Shown piece by piece: positions 1 to 6,804 of a DNA stretch of 26,896 nucleotides. The DNA lies in IMG/VR virus record IMGVR_UViG_3300010368_000084, positions 1 through 26,896 of that record; one strand, given 5' to 3'. A model generated the notes under the pieces. It was not told the DNA's origin and did no database searches. It worked only from the letters and a program-made list of their open reading frames with translations. Each line of letters starts with the position of its first letter. Position 1 is the stretch's first letter. The DNA comes from a virus. The position numbers and the translations under genes were made by a program.

Positions 1-111
1 GACTCTCAATCATATAATGGAAAAGAACAAATCATAGTAGTTGAAAAAGTAAGAATGGATAATGTAGAAAGATTCTTACAATACAACTCAGAAAGAATAA
101 GTGCTTCATAA
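1..111 (+). CDS. 3' end of an unknown protein (partial)
   Basis: Frame 1 is open from the first base to a TAA at 109-111 and gives 36 residues ending ERFLQYNSERISAS. Codon use matches the rest of the window, and a strong terminator-like hairpin follows 29 bp downstream, so this is very probably the true 3' end of a gene that starts outside the window. The visible tail is charged and looks helical near its end. No family can be named from so short a piece. Confidence 0.6.
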   Translation, partial: DSQSYNGKEQIIVVEKVRMDNVERFLQYNSERISAS

Positions 112-140
112 CCACTTAGTTTTAATTAGTATTTATCCAA

Positions 141-179
141 GGCCTAGGAGACTTCATAACTCTCTTAGGTCTTTTTCTT
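141..179 (+). terminator. Rho-independent terminator
   Basis: GGCCTAGGAGA (141-151) pairs with TCTCTTAGGTC (161-171) across a 9-nt loop. All 11 positions pair, two of them as G-U wobbles, and TTTTTCTT follows directly. It lies 29 bp after the stop at 111, so it probably ends the upstream transcription unit. Confidence 0.8.
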
Positions 180-330
180 AAACTGGTATTTAGCAGTCAT
201 GTTTTTTATAAAGGAAGGTTCCTAAAAGAGTTCTGTAATTTGTAATATAAGAGGTAGGGTAGGAGTAGAGCAGGGTGCAGGCACTCTTAGAGCACTGTGA
301 GATAACCTTGACAGTATTGTTCCCTAAGGC

Positions 331-352
331 GTCGTGAGAGAGGTCGTGAGAG
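331..352 (+). repeat. Short tandem direct repeat GTCGTGAGAG
   Basis: GTCGTGAGAG occurs at 331-340 and again at 343-352, a 12-nt period, in non-coding DNA. The copies are identical. Function is unknown; it could be a paired binding site or part of an RNA fold. Confidence 0.7.
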
Positions 353-380
353 CTTAACTAGGTTGCATATTTCTGATGAT

Positions 381-399
381 TTTTCACTATATAGGGGGT
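381..399 (+). promoter_or_regulatory. Upstream copy of a repeated promoter-like element
   Basis: TTTTCACTATATAGGGGGT matches the element at 490-508 at 17 of 19 positions and has the same orientation. The TATATA core and position in a long leader suggest a phage promoter or protein-binding site. Confidence 0.45.
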
Positions 400-489
400 A
401 TATATGTATATATTAAATATAATTTAGGATTTTCCTCTCTAACTTCCCCACCTAAAAACCCTAAAACTTAAATTTTTTTTTTAGCAAAA

Positions 490-508
490 TTTTCGCTATA
501 TACGGGGT
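490..508 (+). promoter_or_regulatory. Downstream copy of the repeated promoter-like element
   Basis: TTTTCGCTATATACGGGGT is the second copy of the element at 381-399, 109 nt further on. It lies 66 bp before the next start codon. A short partial match, TTTCACTAT, also occurs at the start of the gene at 1049. Confidence 0.45.
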
Positions 509-545
509 TTGTTTTGTTTAAATGCCTATATTGTAGTATACTAAC

Positions 546-553
546 TATTTATA
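546..553 (+). promoter_or_regulatory. TATTTATA element upstream of gene at 575
   Basis: CTATTTATA lies 21 nt before the GTG start. The same octamer or a one-base variant recurs in other intergenic gaps of the window (near 3820, 6352, 15570, 19733 and 24994). It overlaps the right arm of the CCTATA/TATAGG inverted repeat, so it could be a promoter core under an operator. Promoter function is inferred. Confidence 0.35.
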
Positions 554-574
554 GGTATAATAACAGTACATATT

Positions 575-1006
575 GTGCAAAAACTAGACCCACATACCCT
601 CTTCTCTATCTTTGAACAAGGAGATGAGGAGATCTACAGAGAACACCAGATAGAGGATGTACTTAAAAACCCTTATGTACTTATGGGGATGACTGTTACA
701 GGAGTGGAGAACTTCAACTTAATAGATGAAATGTACCTACTTAAGCATAAGAGTGACTATGCTAAGATAAGACCTTCAGTTAAGTATAAGTACTATTCTA
801 AATTAGTAACATATTTAACCCGAATTAATATAGAAGAGGCTCAAGATGCTTATACCGTAGGAGAGGACTTCGATATAGAGAGATGTTTACACTCTCTAAA
901 TGAAATGCTTGAATATTTCCAGGATATAGAGGAGTATGAGAGATGTGCAATAGTATTTAAATATATAGACCTTTTATACGGTAAGAAGTTGGAAGTCTTA
1001 TTTTAA
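575..1006 (+). CDS. Small acidic helical protein, UVR-like C-terminus (unknown)
   Basis: This 143-residue protein matches no family I can name. Residues about 105-136 (HSLNEMLEYFQDIEEYERCA and following) have the heptad and charge pattern of a helical hairpin resembling UvrB/UvrC (UVR) motifs, which mediate protein-protein contacts; this resemblance is weak. It is predicted to be soluble and has no signal peptide. The start is GTG. The next in-frame ATG lies about 36 codons in and would remove a conserved-looking N-terminus, so GTG is preferred. It is the first gene after the long non-coding leader and probably the first of a short operon. It could be a small regulatory or adaptor protein. 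Confidence 0.7.
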   Translation: MQKLDPHTLFSIFEQGDEEIYREHQIEDVLKNPYVLMGMTVTGVENFNLIDEMYLLKHKSDYAKIRPSVKYKYYSKLVTYLTRINIEEAQDAYTVGEDFDIERCLHSLNEMLEYFQDIEEYERCAIVFKYIDLLYGKKLEVLF

Positions 1007-1048
1007 ATTCCTATATTTAGATATATTAAAACGGTTATATATTTCACT

Positions 1049-1243
1049 ATGTTACAGATAATTCTATCTTTTATCGTATTTTATTTTAGCTTAGGTACAG
1101 CTATGGGTCTTTGTATTAATGTTCTTTTATTTATAACCCATAAACCTTTACTTTCCTTTCAAGACTCTTTGGTAACTATATTGGTATGGCCTATAGTATT
1201 GACTAAACTTCTTAAGTATGTTAATGGAGATGATATTATATAA
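1049..1243 (+). CDS. Small two-helix membrane protein (unknown)
   Basis: The 64-residue product is almost entirely hydrophobic, with likely membrane helices at about residues 3-28 and 36-56 separated by the loop THKPLLSFQDS. It ends in a short polar tail (KYVNGDDII). Size and topology would also suit a class II-like holin, but nothing in sequence or context (no endolysin beside it) proves that. It could equally be a host-membrane accessory protein. It lies 42 bp after the gene at 575 and 18 bp before the next gene, consistent with co-transcription. Confidence 0.6.
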   Translation: MLQIILSFIVFYFSLGTAMGLCINVLLFITHKPLLSFQDSLVTILVWPIVLTKLLKYVNGDDII

Positions 1244-1261
1244 TCTTTAAATCAATCTATT

Positions 1262-1789
1262 ATGATAAATACTCAAGATATAATCAAAATCTCTCGTATT
1301 ACTCCAGAACAAGCACAGGAGTTTGTCTCCTGTGTTCAAGACCAGATAGGGACTCCAGCTTTCTATTACACCCTTACTCCTTCAAAAGAGATTAATAGTG
1401 CCTCTGAGGGATGGGAGGATGTTACCTATTATACTAATCGTCTAAGAAGTCTTACTATTCCTAAAGGTATCACTGGGTGTCAATATATTTATGTTTTAAC
1501 TAATAGCTCTATGCCGGGCCTTTGCAAAATAGGGTTTACTCAAAATACTCCCTCCCAGAGGGTTAAACAGATTAATTCTGCTACAGGCGTGGCAGAAGAC
1601 TTCAAAGTAGAGTACCAATATCCTTGCTTTAACGCCCATGCATTAGAGGGAGAGATACACGCATACCTAGAGAGGAATGGTTTTAGAGTAAATAAGAAGA
1701 AAGAGTTTTTTAATATCTCACTAGATCAAGCGGTATCGGTAATTGACAGGATAGGAGAACCCTATAAAATGCAAGAGATAGGGGATTAG
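1262..1789 (+). CDS. T5orf172 / GIY-YIG-superfamily protein
   Basis: Residues 75-93 carry the pattern YIYVLTN ... CKIGFT, the GIY-YIG-like core of the T5orf172 (MUG113) family. It is followed by R100, E129 in the HALEGEIH helix, and the C-terminal KKEFF segment typical of that family. These features point to a small nuclease-like DNA-binding fold. Family members are common in phage accessory regions, but their biochemical role is mostly unproven. The first 70 residues are not recognised. It could be a free-standing homing-type nuclease or a nicking/repair enzyme. A GC-rich hairpin (1804-1819) follows its stop. Confidence 0.75.
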   Translation: MINTQDIIKISRITPEQAQEFVSCVQDQIGTPAFYYTLTPSKEINSASEGWEDVTYYTNRLRSLTIPKGITGCQYIYVLTNSSMPGLCKIGFTQNTPSQRVKQINSATGVAEDFKVEYQYPCFNAHALEGEIHAYLERNGFRVNKKKEFFNISLDQAVSVIDRIGEPYKMQEIGD

Positions 1790-1803
1790 AACGCGGGACA
1801 AGT

Positions 1804-1819
1804 TCGCGCTTTTGCGCGA
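1804..1819 (+). other. GC-rich hairpin in the intergenic gap
   Basis: TCGCGC (1804-1809), a TTTT loop, and GCGCGA (1814-1819) form a perfect 6-bp stem in otherwise A+T-rich DNA. A second small GC-capped GAAA loop follows at 1821-1828. The stem lacks a following T-run, so it is not a classical intrinsic terminator. It may stabilise the 3' end of an mRNA or be part of a small RNA. Confidence 0.5.
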
Positions 1820-1911
1820 GGCGAAAGCTCTTTCCTCTCCTTTTCCTCCCTACTCTCGTAAAAACTTTCTATAATAGTTGTTTCTTAAAAAAATTTTTCA
1901 TACCTTCTTAG

Positions 1912-1917
1912 TATAAT
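1912..1917 (+). promoter_or_regulatory. Possible -10 box (TATAAT)
   Basis: TATAAT at 1912-1917 lies 25 bp before the ATG of the small ORF at 1943, inside a gap following the GC-rich hairpin. A second TATAAT is at 1870-1875. No convincing -35 is seen, and in such A+T-rich DNA either could be chance. Confidence 0.25.
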
Positions 1918-1942
1918 CAAGATAAATAAATAAAAAAATAGT

Positions 1943-2116
1943 ATGAGAACTAAAATAGTAATAGAAAGGGGATTAGATATCATAGATTCCAAGTTAAGAA
2001 ATTTAAATTTTCACATAGGTAGAAATGAAAGGAAAGAGAGTTATACAGCTTTAGATGATATTAAACAGAAGTTATCCGAGATTCGTACCTTTCTTAATAC
2101 GGAATCTCAAGACTAG
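1943..2116 (+). CDS. Small charged protein, 57 residues (unknown)
   Basis: ATG at 1943 opens a 57-codon frame ending in TAG at 2114-2116. It is too short to be caught by usual ORF-size cut-offs. The stop is only 2 bp before the ATG of the HD-domain gene, which is the gene spacing used across this phage, so translation of both from one message is likely. The product is lysine/arginine/glutamate-rich and predicted helical, including YTALDDIKQKLSEIRTFL near the C-terminus. It has no membrane segment and no recognisable family. The leader (AAATAAATAAAAAAATAGT) is A-rich like the other starts in this window. Confidence 0.65.
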   Translation: MRTKIVIERGLDIIDSKLRNLNFHIGRNERKESYTALDDIKQKLSEIRTFLNTESQD

Positions 2117-2118
2117 TT

Positions 2119-2832
2119 ATGTTAACAGCAGAAGAGATCCAACTAAATTGGGAGAAGCATATTAAGATAATAAATCACTACCTACCTAAAGAGAGGGCAG
2201 AGAAGGTAAATACTATGTTGGAGAAGTTATCTGATATATATATCATGGCTCCTGCAAGTGGTAAAACTTGGTATCATAATGCCTTTCCAGGAGGTTATGT
2301 AGATCATGTTAATAGAGTAGTAGAGTACTCTCTTAAGCAGCACCATATGTACAGGGATATGGGAGGTACTACTAATTACACAGAAGAGCAATTGGTTTTT
2401 TCTGCTCTGTTTCATGACCTAGGTAAATTAGGTGATGGAGAGCAGCCAAACTATATACCTCAGACAGATAAATGGAGACAGGATAAACTATCCGAGAAGT
2501 ATTTAAATAATCCTGATTTAGATTTCATGCTAATACAGGATAGATCACTATACCTACTTCAGAAATTCGGTATAGAATGTGACCAACAGGAGTTCATAGC
2601 TATCAGAGTTCATGATGGAGTATTTGATAAAGCTAATGAAGCGTATTTCTTTAGTCATCAAGAAAGTTCTAGACAGAAAACTAACATGGTATCTATACTA
2701 CATACGGCAGATTTTTTAGCTTCTAAGGTAGAATACGATATTTGGAAGAAAAAAGGAGGTATTCCTATAGCTAAAACAGGGAAAACCAGTAAAACCTCAG
2801 AAGGATTGACTAATATGTTAAAAAACTTATAA
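2119..2832 (+). CDS. HD-domain phosphohydrolase
   Basis: The 237-residue protein has the ordered metal ligands of the HD superfamily. These are H63 (GGYVDHV), the paired H99-D100 (SALFHDLGKLGDG), H165-D166 (RVHDGVF) and a terminal H195..D198 (LHTADFLA). HD proteins hydrolyse phosphomonoester or phosphodiester bonds in nucleotides, cyclic nucleotides or signalling molecules; the substrate here cannot be read from sequence. The whole protein is one HD domain with no partner domain. Neighbours are the 57-residue ORF upstream and a small membrane protein 3 bp downstream. Possible roles are dNTP/(p)ppGpp handling, host takeover, or removal of a defence signal; none is demonstrated. Confidence 0.85.
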   Translation: MLTAEEIQLNWEKHIKIINHYLPKERAEKVNTMLEKLSDIYIMAPASGKTWYHNAFPGGYVDHVNRVVEYSLKQHHMYRDMGGTTNYTEEQLVFSALFHDLGKLGDGEQPNYIPQTDKWRQDKLSEKYLNNPDLDFMLIQDRSLYLLQKFGIECDQQEFIAIRVHDGVFDKANEAYFFSHQESSRQKTNMVSILHTADFLASKVEYDIWKKKGGIPIAKTGKTSKTSEGLTNMLKNL

Positions 2833-2835
2833 AAG

Positions 2836-3132
2836 ATGTTATATATTAATATAATTTTTTTAGTTATTATTACTGTACTTTTAACTATAGTAATGCGTAA
2901 TTTATTAATTAAAGTAGAAAAATACGAAGATATAACAAAAGATCAGGCAGAATATCTACAAACTATATCTAATTTAATAAAAGATTCACAAAAACATCTT
3001 AAAGATCTAGATGAAAGAGAGGTGTTTAAATCAGATGATGAAGTAGGATACTTTTTTGAACAGATGATGAATATACAAGAAGAGCTAGACCGATACATGC
3101 TCCCAGAAAATTATGGCAAGAAAGAAGAATAG
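2836..3132 (+). CDS. Small single-pass membrane protein with coiled-coil tail (unknown)
   Basis: The 98-residue product starts with a hydrophobic segment (about residues 2-25, LYINIIFLVIITVLLTIVM) and continues as a charged, probably coiled-coil domain (about 28-90). This gives a membrane-anchored cytoplasmic or periplasmic helix. The start lies 3 bp after the HD gene's stop, and its 3' end overlaps the sigma-like gene by 20 bp, so the three are almost certainly translated from one message. No family is recognised. The layout resembles small spanin-like or anchor proteins, but there is no lipobox or endolysin partner to support a lysis role. Confidence 0.65.
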   Translation: MLYINIIFLVIITVLLTIVMRNLLIKVEKYEDITKDQAEYLQTISNLIKDSQKHLKDLDEREVFKSDDEVGYFFEQMMNIQEELDRYMLPENYGKKEE

Positions 3133-3817
3133 CAATAATTACTTCACTTTAGAGACAGATAAATATATAGCTAAGTATAATAACTCATTAGATACAGAAT
3201 ATAGAGCTAAGATATTTACAGATCACATATACGCCCCCTTTTATAAGTTAGCAGAAAACATCATACATACTTTTAAATTCTACTATACAGATGTTGAGCA
3301 AATAGAAGATTTAAAGCATGAGGTGGTTTCTATGCTTTTAGAAGAGAAAATTAGCAAATTTGATGCAACAAACGGAGCAAAAGCTTATTCCTATTTTGGG
3401 ACTATTGTAAAGAGGTGGCTTATTAATTACAATAGTAAGAATTATAAAAAACTGAAACAGGTAGGATCTTTTGACGATATAGAAGAATCCTATGAAAGTT
3501 TTACAGACCTGAAAATACCAGGGGGATTTACATTGAGTCAATTCATAGATGTGTGGGTACAGCAAATGTACAGTAAGTTACCTGTACTATTTACTAAAGA
3601 TACAGAGCAACAAATAGCGGATGCAGTATTAATCATTTTTAAAACTAGGTACGATTTAGATATTTTCAAGAAAAAAGCACTTTATATATACATAAGAGAA
3701 ATGACCGATTGTGAAACTCCACACTTAACTAAAGTTATTTCTACACTTAGGGAGGAATTTTATAAAATGTATTACAAGTACTATGATAAAGGCATTCTTA
3801 CAATAAAGGAACAATAA
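3113..3817 (+). CDS. Sigma factor-like protein, candidate late-transcription factor (gp55-like)
   Basis: This 234-residue protein resembles phage-encoded late sigma factors of the T4 gp55 type. Residues 60-110 contain an acidic helix (VEQIEDLKHEVVSML) followed by KFDATNGAKAYSYFGTIVKR and WLINYNSKN. This is the sigma region 2 pattern, in which aromatic and basic residues contact core polymerase and the -10 element. The C-terminal half lacks an obvious region 4, as in gp55 (185 residues in T4). It would bind host RNA polymerase and redirect it to late promoters. Its place immediately before the structural block fits that job. The start overlaps the upstream membrane-protein gene by 20 bp. A different sigma/ECF subgroup remains possible. 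Confidence 0.7.
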   Translation: MARKKNSNNYFTLETDKYIAKYNNSLDTEYRAKIFTDHIYAPFYKLAENIIHTFKFYYTDVEQIEDLKHEVVSMLLEEKISKFDATNGAKAYSYFGTIVKRWLINYNSKNYKKLKQVGSFDDIEESYESFTDLKIPGGFTLSQFIDVWVQQMYSKLPVLFTKDTEQQIADAVLIIFKTRYDLDIFKKKALYIYIREMTDCETPHLTKVISTLREEFYKMYYKYYDKGILTIKEQ

Positions 3818-3819
3818 TC

Positions 3820-3830
3820 TATTTATAATA
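3820..3830 (+). promoter_or_regulatory. TATTTATAATA element before the first structural gene
   Basis: TATTTATAATA fills most of the 16-bp gap between the sigma-like gene and the gene at 3834. The 13-mer TATTTATAATAAA is repeated exactly at 19733-19745. The element ends only 3 nt before the ATG, so if it is a promoter the transcript would be leaderless or nearly so; otherwise it acts in translation initiation. Confidence 0.35.
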
Positions 3831-3833
3831 AAA

Positions 3834-4202
3834 ATGGATTCAGATAAGGAAATATTTAAAGGAAAGACATTATCAGACCTTTTCGAAGAAATATACATCA
3901 ATTCTAAGGAAACTAAAAATCAGGTTAAAGGGCTCATAGGAGAGTTAAAGCCTCTTATAGATAATATAGGCGATGCAACACTTATTGTACCTATGATTAA
4001 GGAATATATGGAGATAGGTGTTAAAAATGATGAGCACCTAATAAAACTTGCAACAGTAATTCAAAGGATAGAGGCTGTTCAAGCTAGAGGAGGATCAGAT
4101 ACTGATTTTGACTTCTCGGATTTACAAGATTTAATTCTAGAGCAAGAGAAAACACAGGGAAATATTAAGGAAAAACAAGATTTAGAAAATAACGAAGAGT
4201 AA
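3834..4202 (+). CDS. Small helical protein of the tail/baseplate block (unknown)
   Basis: The 122-residue acidic protein is predicted mostly helical, with a low-complexity acidic C-terminal region (DTDFDFSDLQDLILEQEKTQ). No enzymatic motif or membrane segment is seen. It lies directly upstream of the OB-fold hub/spike candidate and shares a TAATG stop/start overlap with it, so the two are translationally coupled. A virion, chaperone or assembly role is the reasonable guess from position only. Confidence 0.65.
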   Translation: MDSDKEIFKGKTLSDLFEEIYINSKETKNQVKGLIGELKPLIDNIGDATLIVPMIKEYMEIGVKNDEHLIKLATVIQRIEAVQARGGSDTDFDFSDLQDLILEQEKTQGNIKEKQDLENNEE

Positions 4203-5383
4203 TGGCACAGTATAGCACTAATTTTTTACAAAACTCCAGTACAGGGGCAGGCTCTACTAAAGGCTTTACTAATGGAGCAGGGGATTTTGGAAGAGTTTTA
4301 GATATTATACTAGATGAAAATCACCCTCAATATCAAAATAAAGGAGGAGGAAGGTCTATAAATGGAGTATTCTTTCGATATGAGAGCAAGAAAGGTATTG
4401 AAGACCTAGCAACTATAGAAGATTTTGCATACCAGGGATCAGGTCAAATAAAAACAGTACCAGTAGTAGGGGAATTAGTTAGTATATCTTCTCAACCTTC
4501 TCCAAGAAAAACTAAATCAATAGGAGTAACAGCATTGTTTTATATGAGCATAGTGAATGTATGGAATAGTCCTAACTGCAATCCCTACCTAGATGTTTTT
4601 TCTAACCCAACATTAGATATTGAAAAAGGAGGTACTTTTACAGAAGAACCTACAATTAACCCTATACGGTCAGCAGTAGGAGATTTACAGGTAGAAGGAA
4701 GGCAGGGACAATCAATAAGACTCACAGGAGCTAAAGGAACAGCTAACCCATGGGTCGATGATTCAAATAAAGGAAAACCAGTTATCATAATCAGTAATGG
4801 GCAAATAGATACAGACGACGGATTTACAACAATTACTGAAGATATAAACAAAGATAGCTCCTCAATATATTTTATATCAGACCACCAGATTCCTTTAGAT
4901 CAAGCTAACCAAAAGCGTTCCGCCTACGATCAACCTCCAACCACAGCTGGGCAATTTAAAGGAAATCAAATACTCATTAATAGCGGTAGACTTTTCTTCA
5001 ACGCCAAAGAACAAGATATGCTACTCTCCAGCATAACCTCTATAGGGCTCAACACAGGAGGGTCAATAAATATGGATGCAAGCAGTTATTTCTGCGTCGA
5101 TGCACCTGAAATACTTTTAGGAGTAAAAGCTAGAACTGCCCCTGGAAACACTAAAGAACCTGTTCTTCTAGGTAATCAAACAGAGCAATTACTGCAGACA
5201 CTATTCAAGATGTTAGAGAGAATGGCTAGAGATATGGCTAGAGCTAAAACTGTAGATAAAAAACCAATTCCACTATTAAATAAAAGAGGAGCTCAAATGC
5301 AACCAGTGATCAAAGCTATGAAAAGGCGGATAAACCCAACAGGCCCTTCCCGTATAAAATCTAAAAAAGTTTTTACAGAATAA
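4202..5383 (+). CDS. Baseplate hub/spike-like protein, gp5-type OB-fold candidate
   Basis: The 393-residue protein begins with a region (about residues 28-110) in the style of the N-terminal OB fold of T4 gp5/VgrG-like spike proteins. It shows GRVLDIILDENHPQYQNKGG, then INGVFFRYESK, then VPVVGELVSI. Residues about 250-310 (QILINSGRLFFNAKEQDMLL ... GGSINMDASSYFCVDAPEILLG) look like short beta-strand rungs of a spike or OB-derived stalk. The C-terminus is basic and helical. No lysozyme domain is present, unlike T4 gp5. It would sit at the centre of the baseplate and contact or pierce the cell envelope. Position immediately before the wedge genes supports this. The assignment rests on motif style, so it is moderate. 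Confidence 0.6.
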   Translation: MAQYSTNFLQNSSTGAGSTKGFTNGAGDFGRVLDIILDENHPQYQNKGGGRSINGVFFRYESKKGIEDLATIEDFAYQGSGQIKTVPVVGELVSISSQPSPRKTKSIGVTALFYMSIVNVWNSPNCNPYLDVFSNPTLDIEKGGTFTEEPTINPIRSAVGDLQVEGRQGQSIRLTGAKGTANPWVDDSNKGKPVIIISNGQIDTDDGFTTITEDINKDSSSIYFISDHQIPLDQANQKRSAYDQPPTTAGQFKGNQILINSGRLFFNAKEQDMLLSSITSIGLNTGGSINMDASSYFCVDAPEILLGVKARTAPGNTKEPVLLGNQTEQLLQTLFKMLERMARDMARAKTVDKKPIPLLNKRGAQMQPVIKAMKRRINPTGPSRIKSKKVFTE

Positions 5384-6345
5384 TGGCACTTTTATCTGAC
5401 ATATCATCCATAGTTGCAAATAAATTAGGGAAATTGCAAGGGGACCTAGATGCGAGTATAACTGAAGAAGCTTTTAAACAACTCGAAAAATTTAGTAATC
5501 AATGCCCATCCCCAGAAGAATTAATAAAAATTGCTAAAACCCAAAACACTTTACAGGGAACTATTAATAACTTCCAGAAAGTAACAAATGAGTTTAGTAA
5601 AATACCACGAACCCTAAATCCACTTATCCGAATTATCACACGCTTAATTAAAGTAAGCAAAAGAGATCCTACCCCACTAGCCTTAGGAATCTCTCCTGGA
5701 ATGAGCGGAGGACTTATATCCGCAAAAACAACCGGATACGCAGTACGCAAAAGCGTAAGGTTACATAAGCTTATAGAGCTATTAGAAGCCCTGCAAGAGG
5801 ATGCAGAAACCGTACAAGAATTAGTAGATGAAATATCCCCAGGATTAGATGAAATAAGAGATACATTAACCTCAGTTAATTTTAACATTACAGACTGCGT
5901 TAAGGAGTTAATTGCTAATACAAATCTAAATTCAATACAAGTTCCTATTAATATAAATGGGAATATACAAGGAGTGGATACTACCGGAAATCTGCAAGGA
6001 GTCGATAACACTATTACTAATACAAATACAACACGAGGAACTTTTAATAATAACTCTGCTTTAATAGAGGAGTTAAAAATACTCATAAAAGAAATACAAC
6101 CTACAGAAGCTATAACATTAGGCAGTACCCCTACTCAAGATTTTACACATAGAGGCACTAATGGAAAAGATTATGTACTAGCTATATTAACCGAAGAACA
6201 AGGAGTAAACCCCGTACCTAGAAGGTATGCGGTAGCTAAGGATAGCATAGGAGTCATTATACTAAAAGGAGAACCCTCATTCAGTTCTAACACACAAATA
6301 CTCCTCGACGAATTAAAATTTAGAATAGATAACCAACTTCCATAA
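5383..6345 (+). CDS. Virion structural protein of the baseplate region (unknown)
   Basis: The 320-residue product has a long helical first half (residues about 1-185). A short polar linker follows with an internal near-repeat (NIQGVDTTGNLQGVDNT, about 193-210), rich in Asn and Thr. The C-terminal alpha/beta domain (about 225-320) includes VNPVPRRYAVAKDSIGVIIL. No enzyme motif is visible. The start overlaps the previous stop by one base (TAATG), coupling it to the hub/spike candidate. It may be a hub, tube-associated or adaptor protein; only the virion role is suggested, by position. Confidence 0.7.
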   Translation: MALLSDISSIVANKLGKLQGDLDASITEEAFKQLEKFSNQCPSPEELIKIAKTQNTLQGTINNFQKVTNEFSKIPRTLNPLIRIITRLIKVSKRDPTPLALGISPGMSGGLISAKTTGYAVRKSVRLHKLIELLEALQEDAETVQELVDEISPGLDEIRDTLTSVNFNITDCVKELIANTNLNSIQVPININGNIQGVDTTGNLQGVDNTITNTNTTRGTFNNNSALIEELKILIKEIQPTEAITLGSTPTQDFTHRGTNGKDYVLAILTEEQGVNPVPRRYAVAKDSIGVIILKGEPSFSSNTQILLDELKFRIDNQLP

Positions 6346-6351
6346 ACCAAC

Positions 6352-6362
6352 TATTTATTATT
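6352..6362 (+). promoter_or_regulatory. TATTTATTATT element before gene at 6363
   Basis: CTATTTATTATT lies in the 17-bp gap and runs directly into the ATG. It is a one-base variant of the TATTTATA element seen at other gaps. Its zero spacing argues either for a leaderless transcript or for a role in translation initiation. Confidence 0.3.
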
Positions 6363-6803
6363 ATGAAACTCGATCAATTAAGAAAAATCATACGAGAAGA
6401 AGTAAAGGCAGCCGTAAAGGAGGAGTTACAAGAAGTAATGACCGAAGCAGTAAGGATTGCAAGTACACCAACAACAGAGGAATCTGTAATATCTCAACAA
6501 TACAGACAACCACTATCAAAACCAGTAGAGAAACATAAACAAACAAGTAATACCCCAGTAATGGAAATGCTAGAAGAGACCAGAGCCGCAATGACTAATG
6601 AAGAGTATAAAAATATATATACAGGAAATAGTGATATGGTTCAAAAACCTAGCTTTGCTTCATCAATAGCTTATAACATGGGTATTAATGAATCAGGACC
6701 TGAACCCGGAATAGACCTTAGCAATCTTGATTTCCTCAAAAAAGCAGGAAGTATATACAAAGCTGCGGTTCAAAAAGATAAAGAAAAATACGGAGTAATA
6801 TAG
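6363..6803 (+). CDS. Virion-associated protein with basic/acidic N-terminal helix (unknown)
   Basis: The 146-residue protein starts with a strongly amphipathic helix (LRKIIREEVKAAVKEELQEV). A Gln/Thr/Ser-rich disordered stretch (about 38-75) and a C-terminal part with GIDLSNLDFLKKAGSIYKAA follow. The N-terminal helix resembles those at the start of several small phage structural proteins, where it may mediate coiled-coil assembly. The gene lies one base before gp25, within the baseplate block. A baseplate or assembly role is inferred from position only. Confidence 0.65.
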   Translation: MKLDQLRKIIREEVKAAVKEELQEVMTEAVRIASTPTTEESVISQQYRQPLSKPVEKHKQTSNTPVMEMLEETRAAMTNEEYKNIYTGNSDMVQKPSFASSIAYNMGINESGPEPGIDLSNLDFLKKAGSIYKAAVQKDKEKYGVI

Positions 6804-6804
6804 T

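Larger units (their letters stand above)
180..574 (+). promoter_or_regulatory. Long non-coding leader / regulatory region
   Basis: Together with 112-179 this is the longest gene-free stretch in the window, with no ORF above about 10 codons that looks coding. It holds a tandem GTCGTGAGAG repeat (331-340 and 343-352) and two copies of a 19-nt element, TTTTCRCTATATASGGGGT (381-399 and 490-508). A T-run lies at 473-482. A perfect 10-bp palindrome TAGTATACTA (534-543) sits inside a CCTATA / TATAGG inverted repeat (525-530, 550-555). The start of the next gene follows 19 bp later. It probably carries the promoter(s) and operator for the downstream genes. No tRNA or known riboswitch was recognised. 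Confidence 0.5.

Noticed and set aside
180-370. tRNA or known riboswitch in the long leader
   Set aside because: No cloverleaf, T-loop GTTCGA-type sequence or familiar riboswitch core could be found by eye.
1804-1819. Intrinsic terminator after the T5orf172-type gene
   Set aside because: The stem is strong, but GGCGAAAGC rather than a T-run follows it, so it is recorded as a hairpin of unknown role.
5499-6086. Minus-strand ORF of 195 codons
   Set aside because: It lies entirely within the structural gene at 5383-6345, which is coupled to its neighbour by TAATG. The antisense product has no coherent features, and all other genes are on the + strand.
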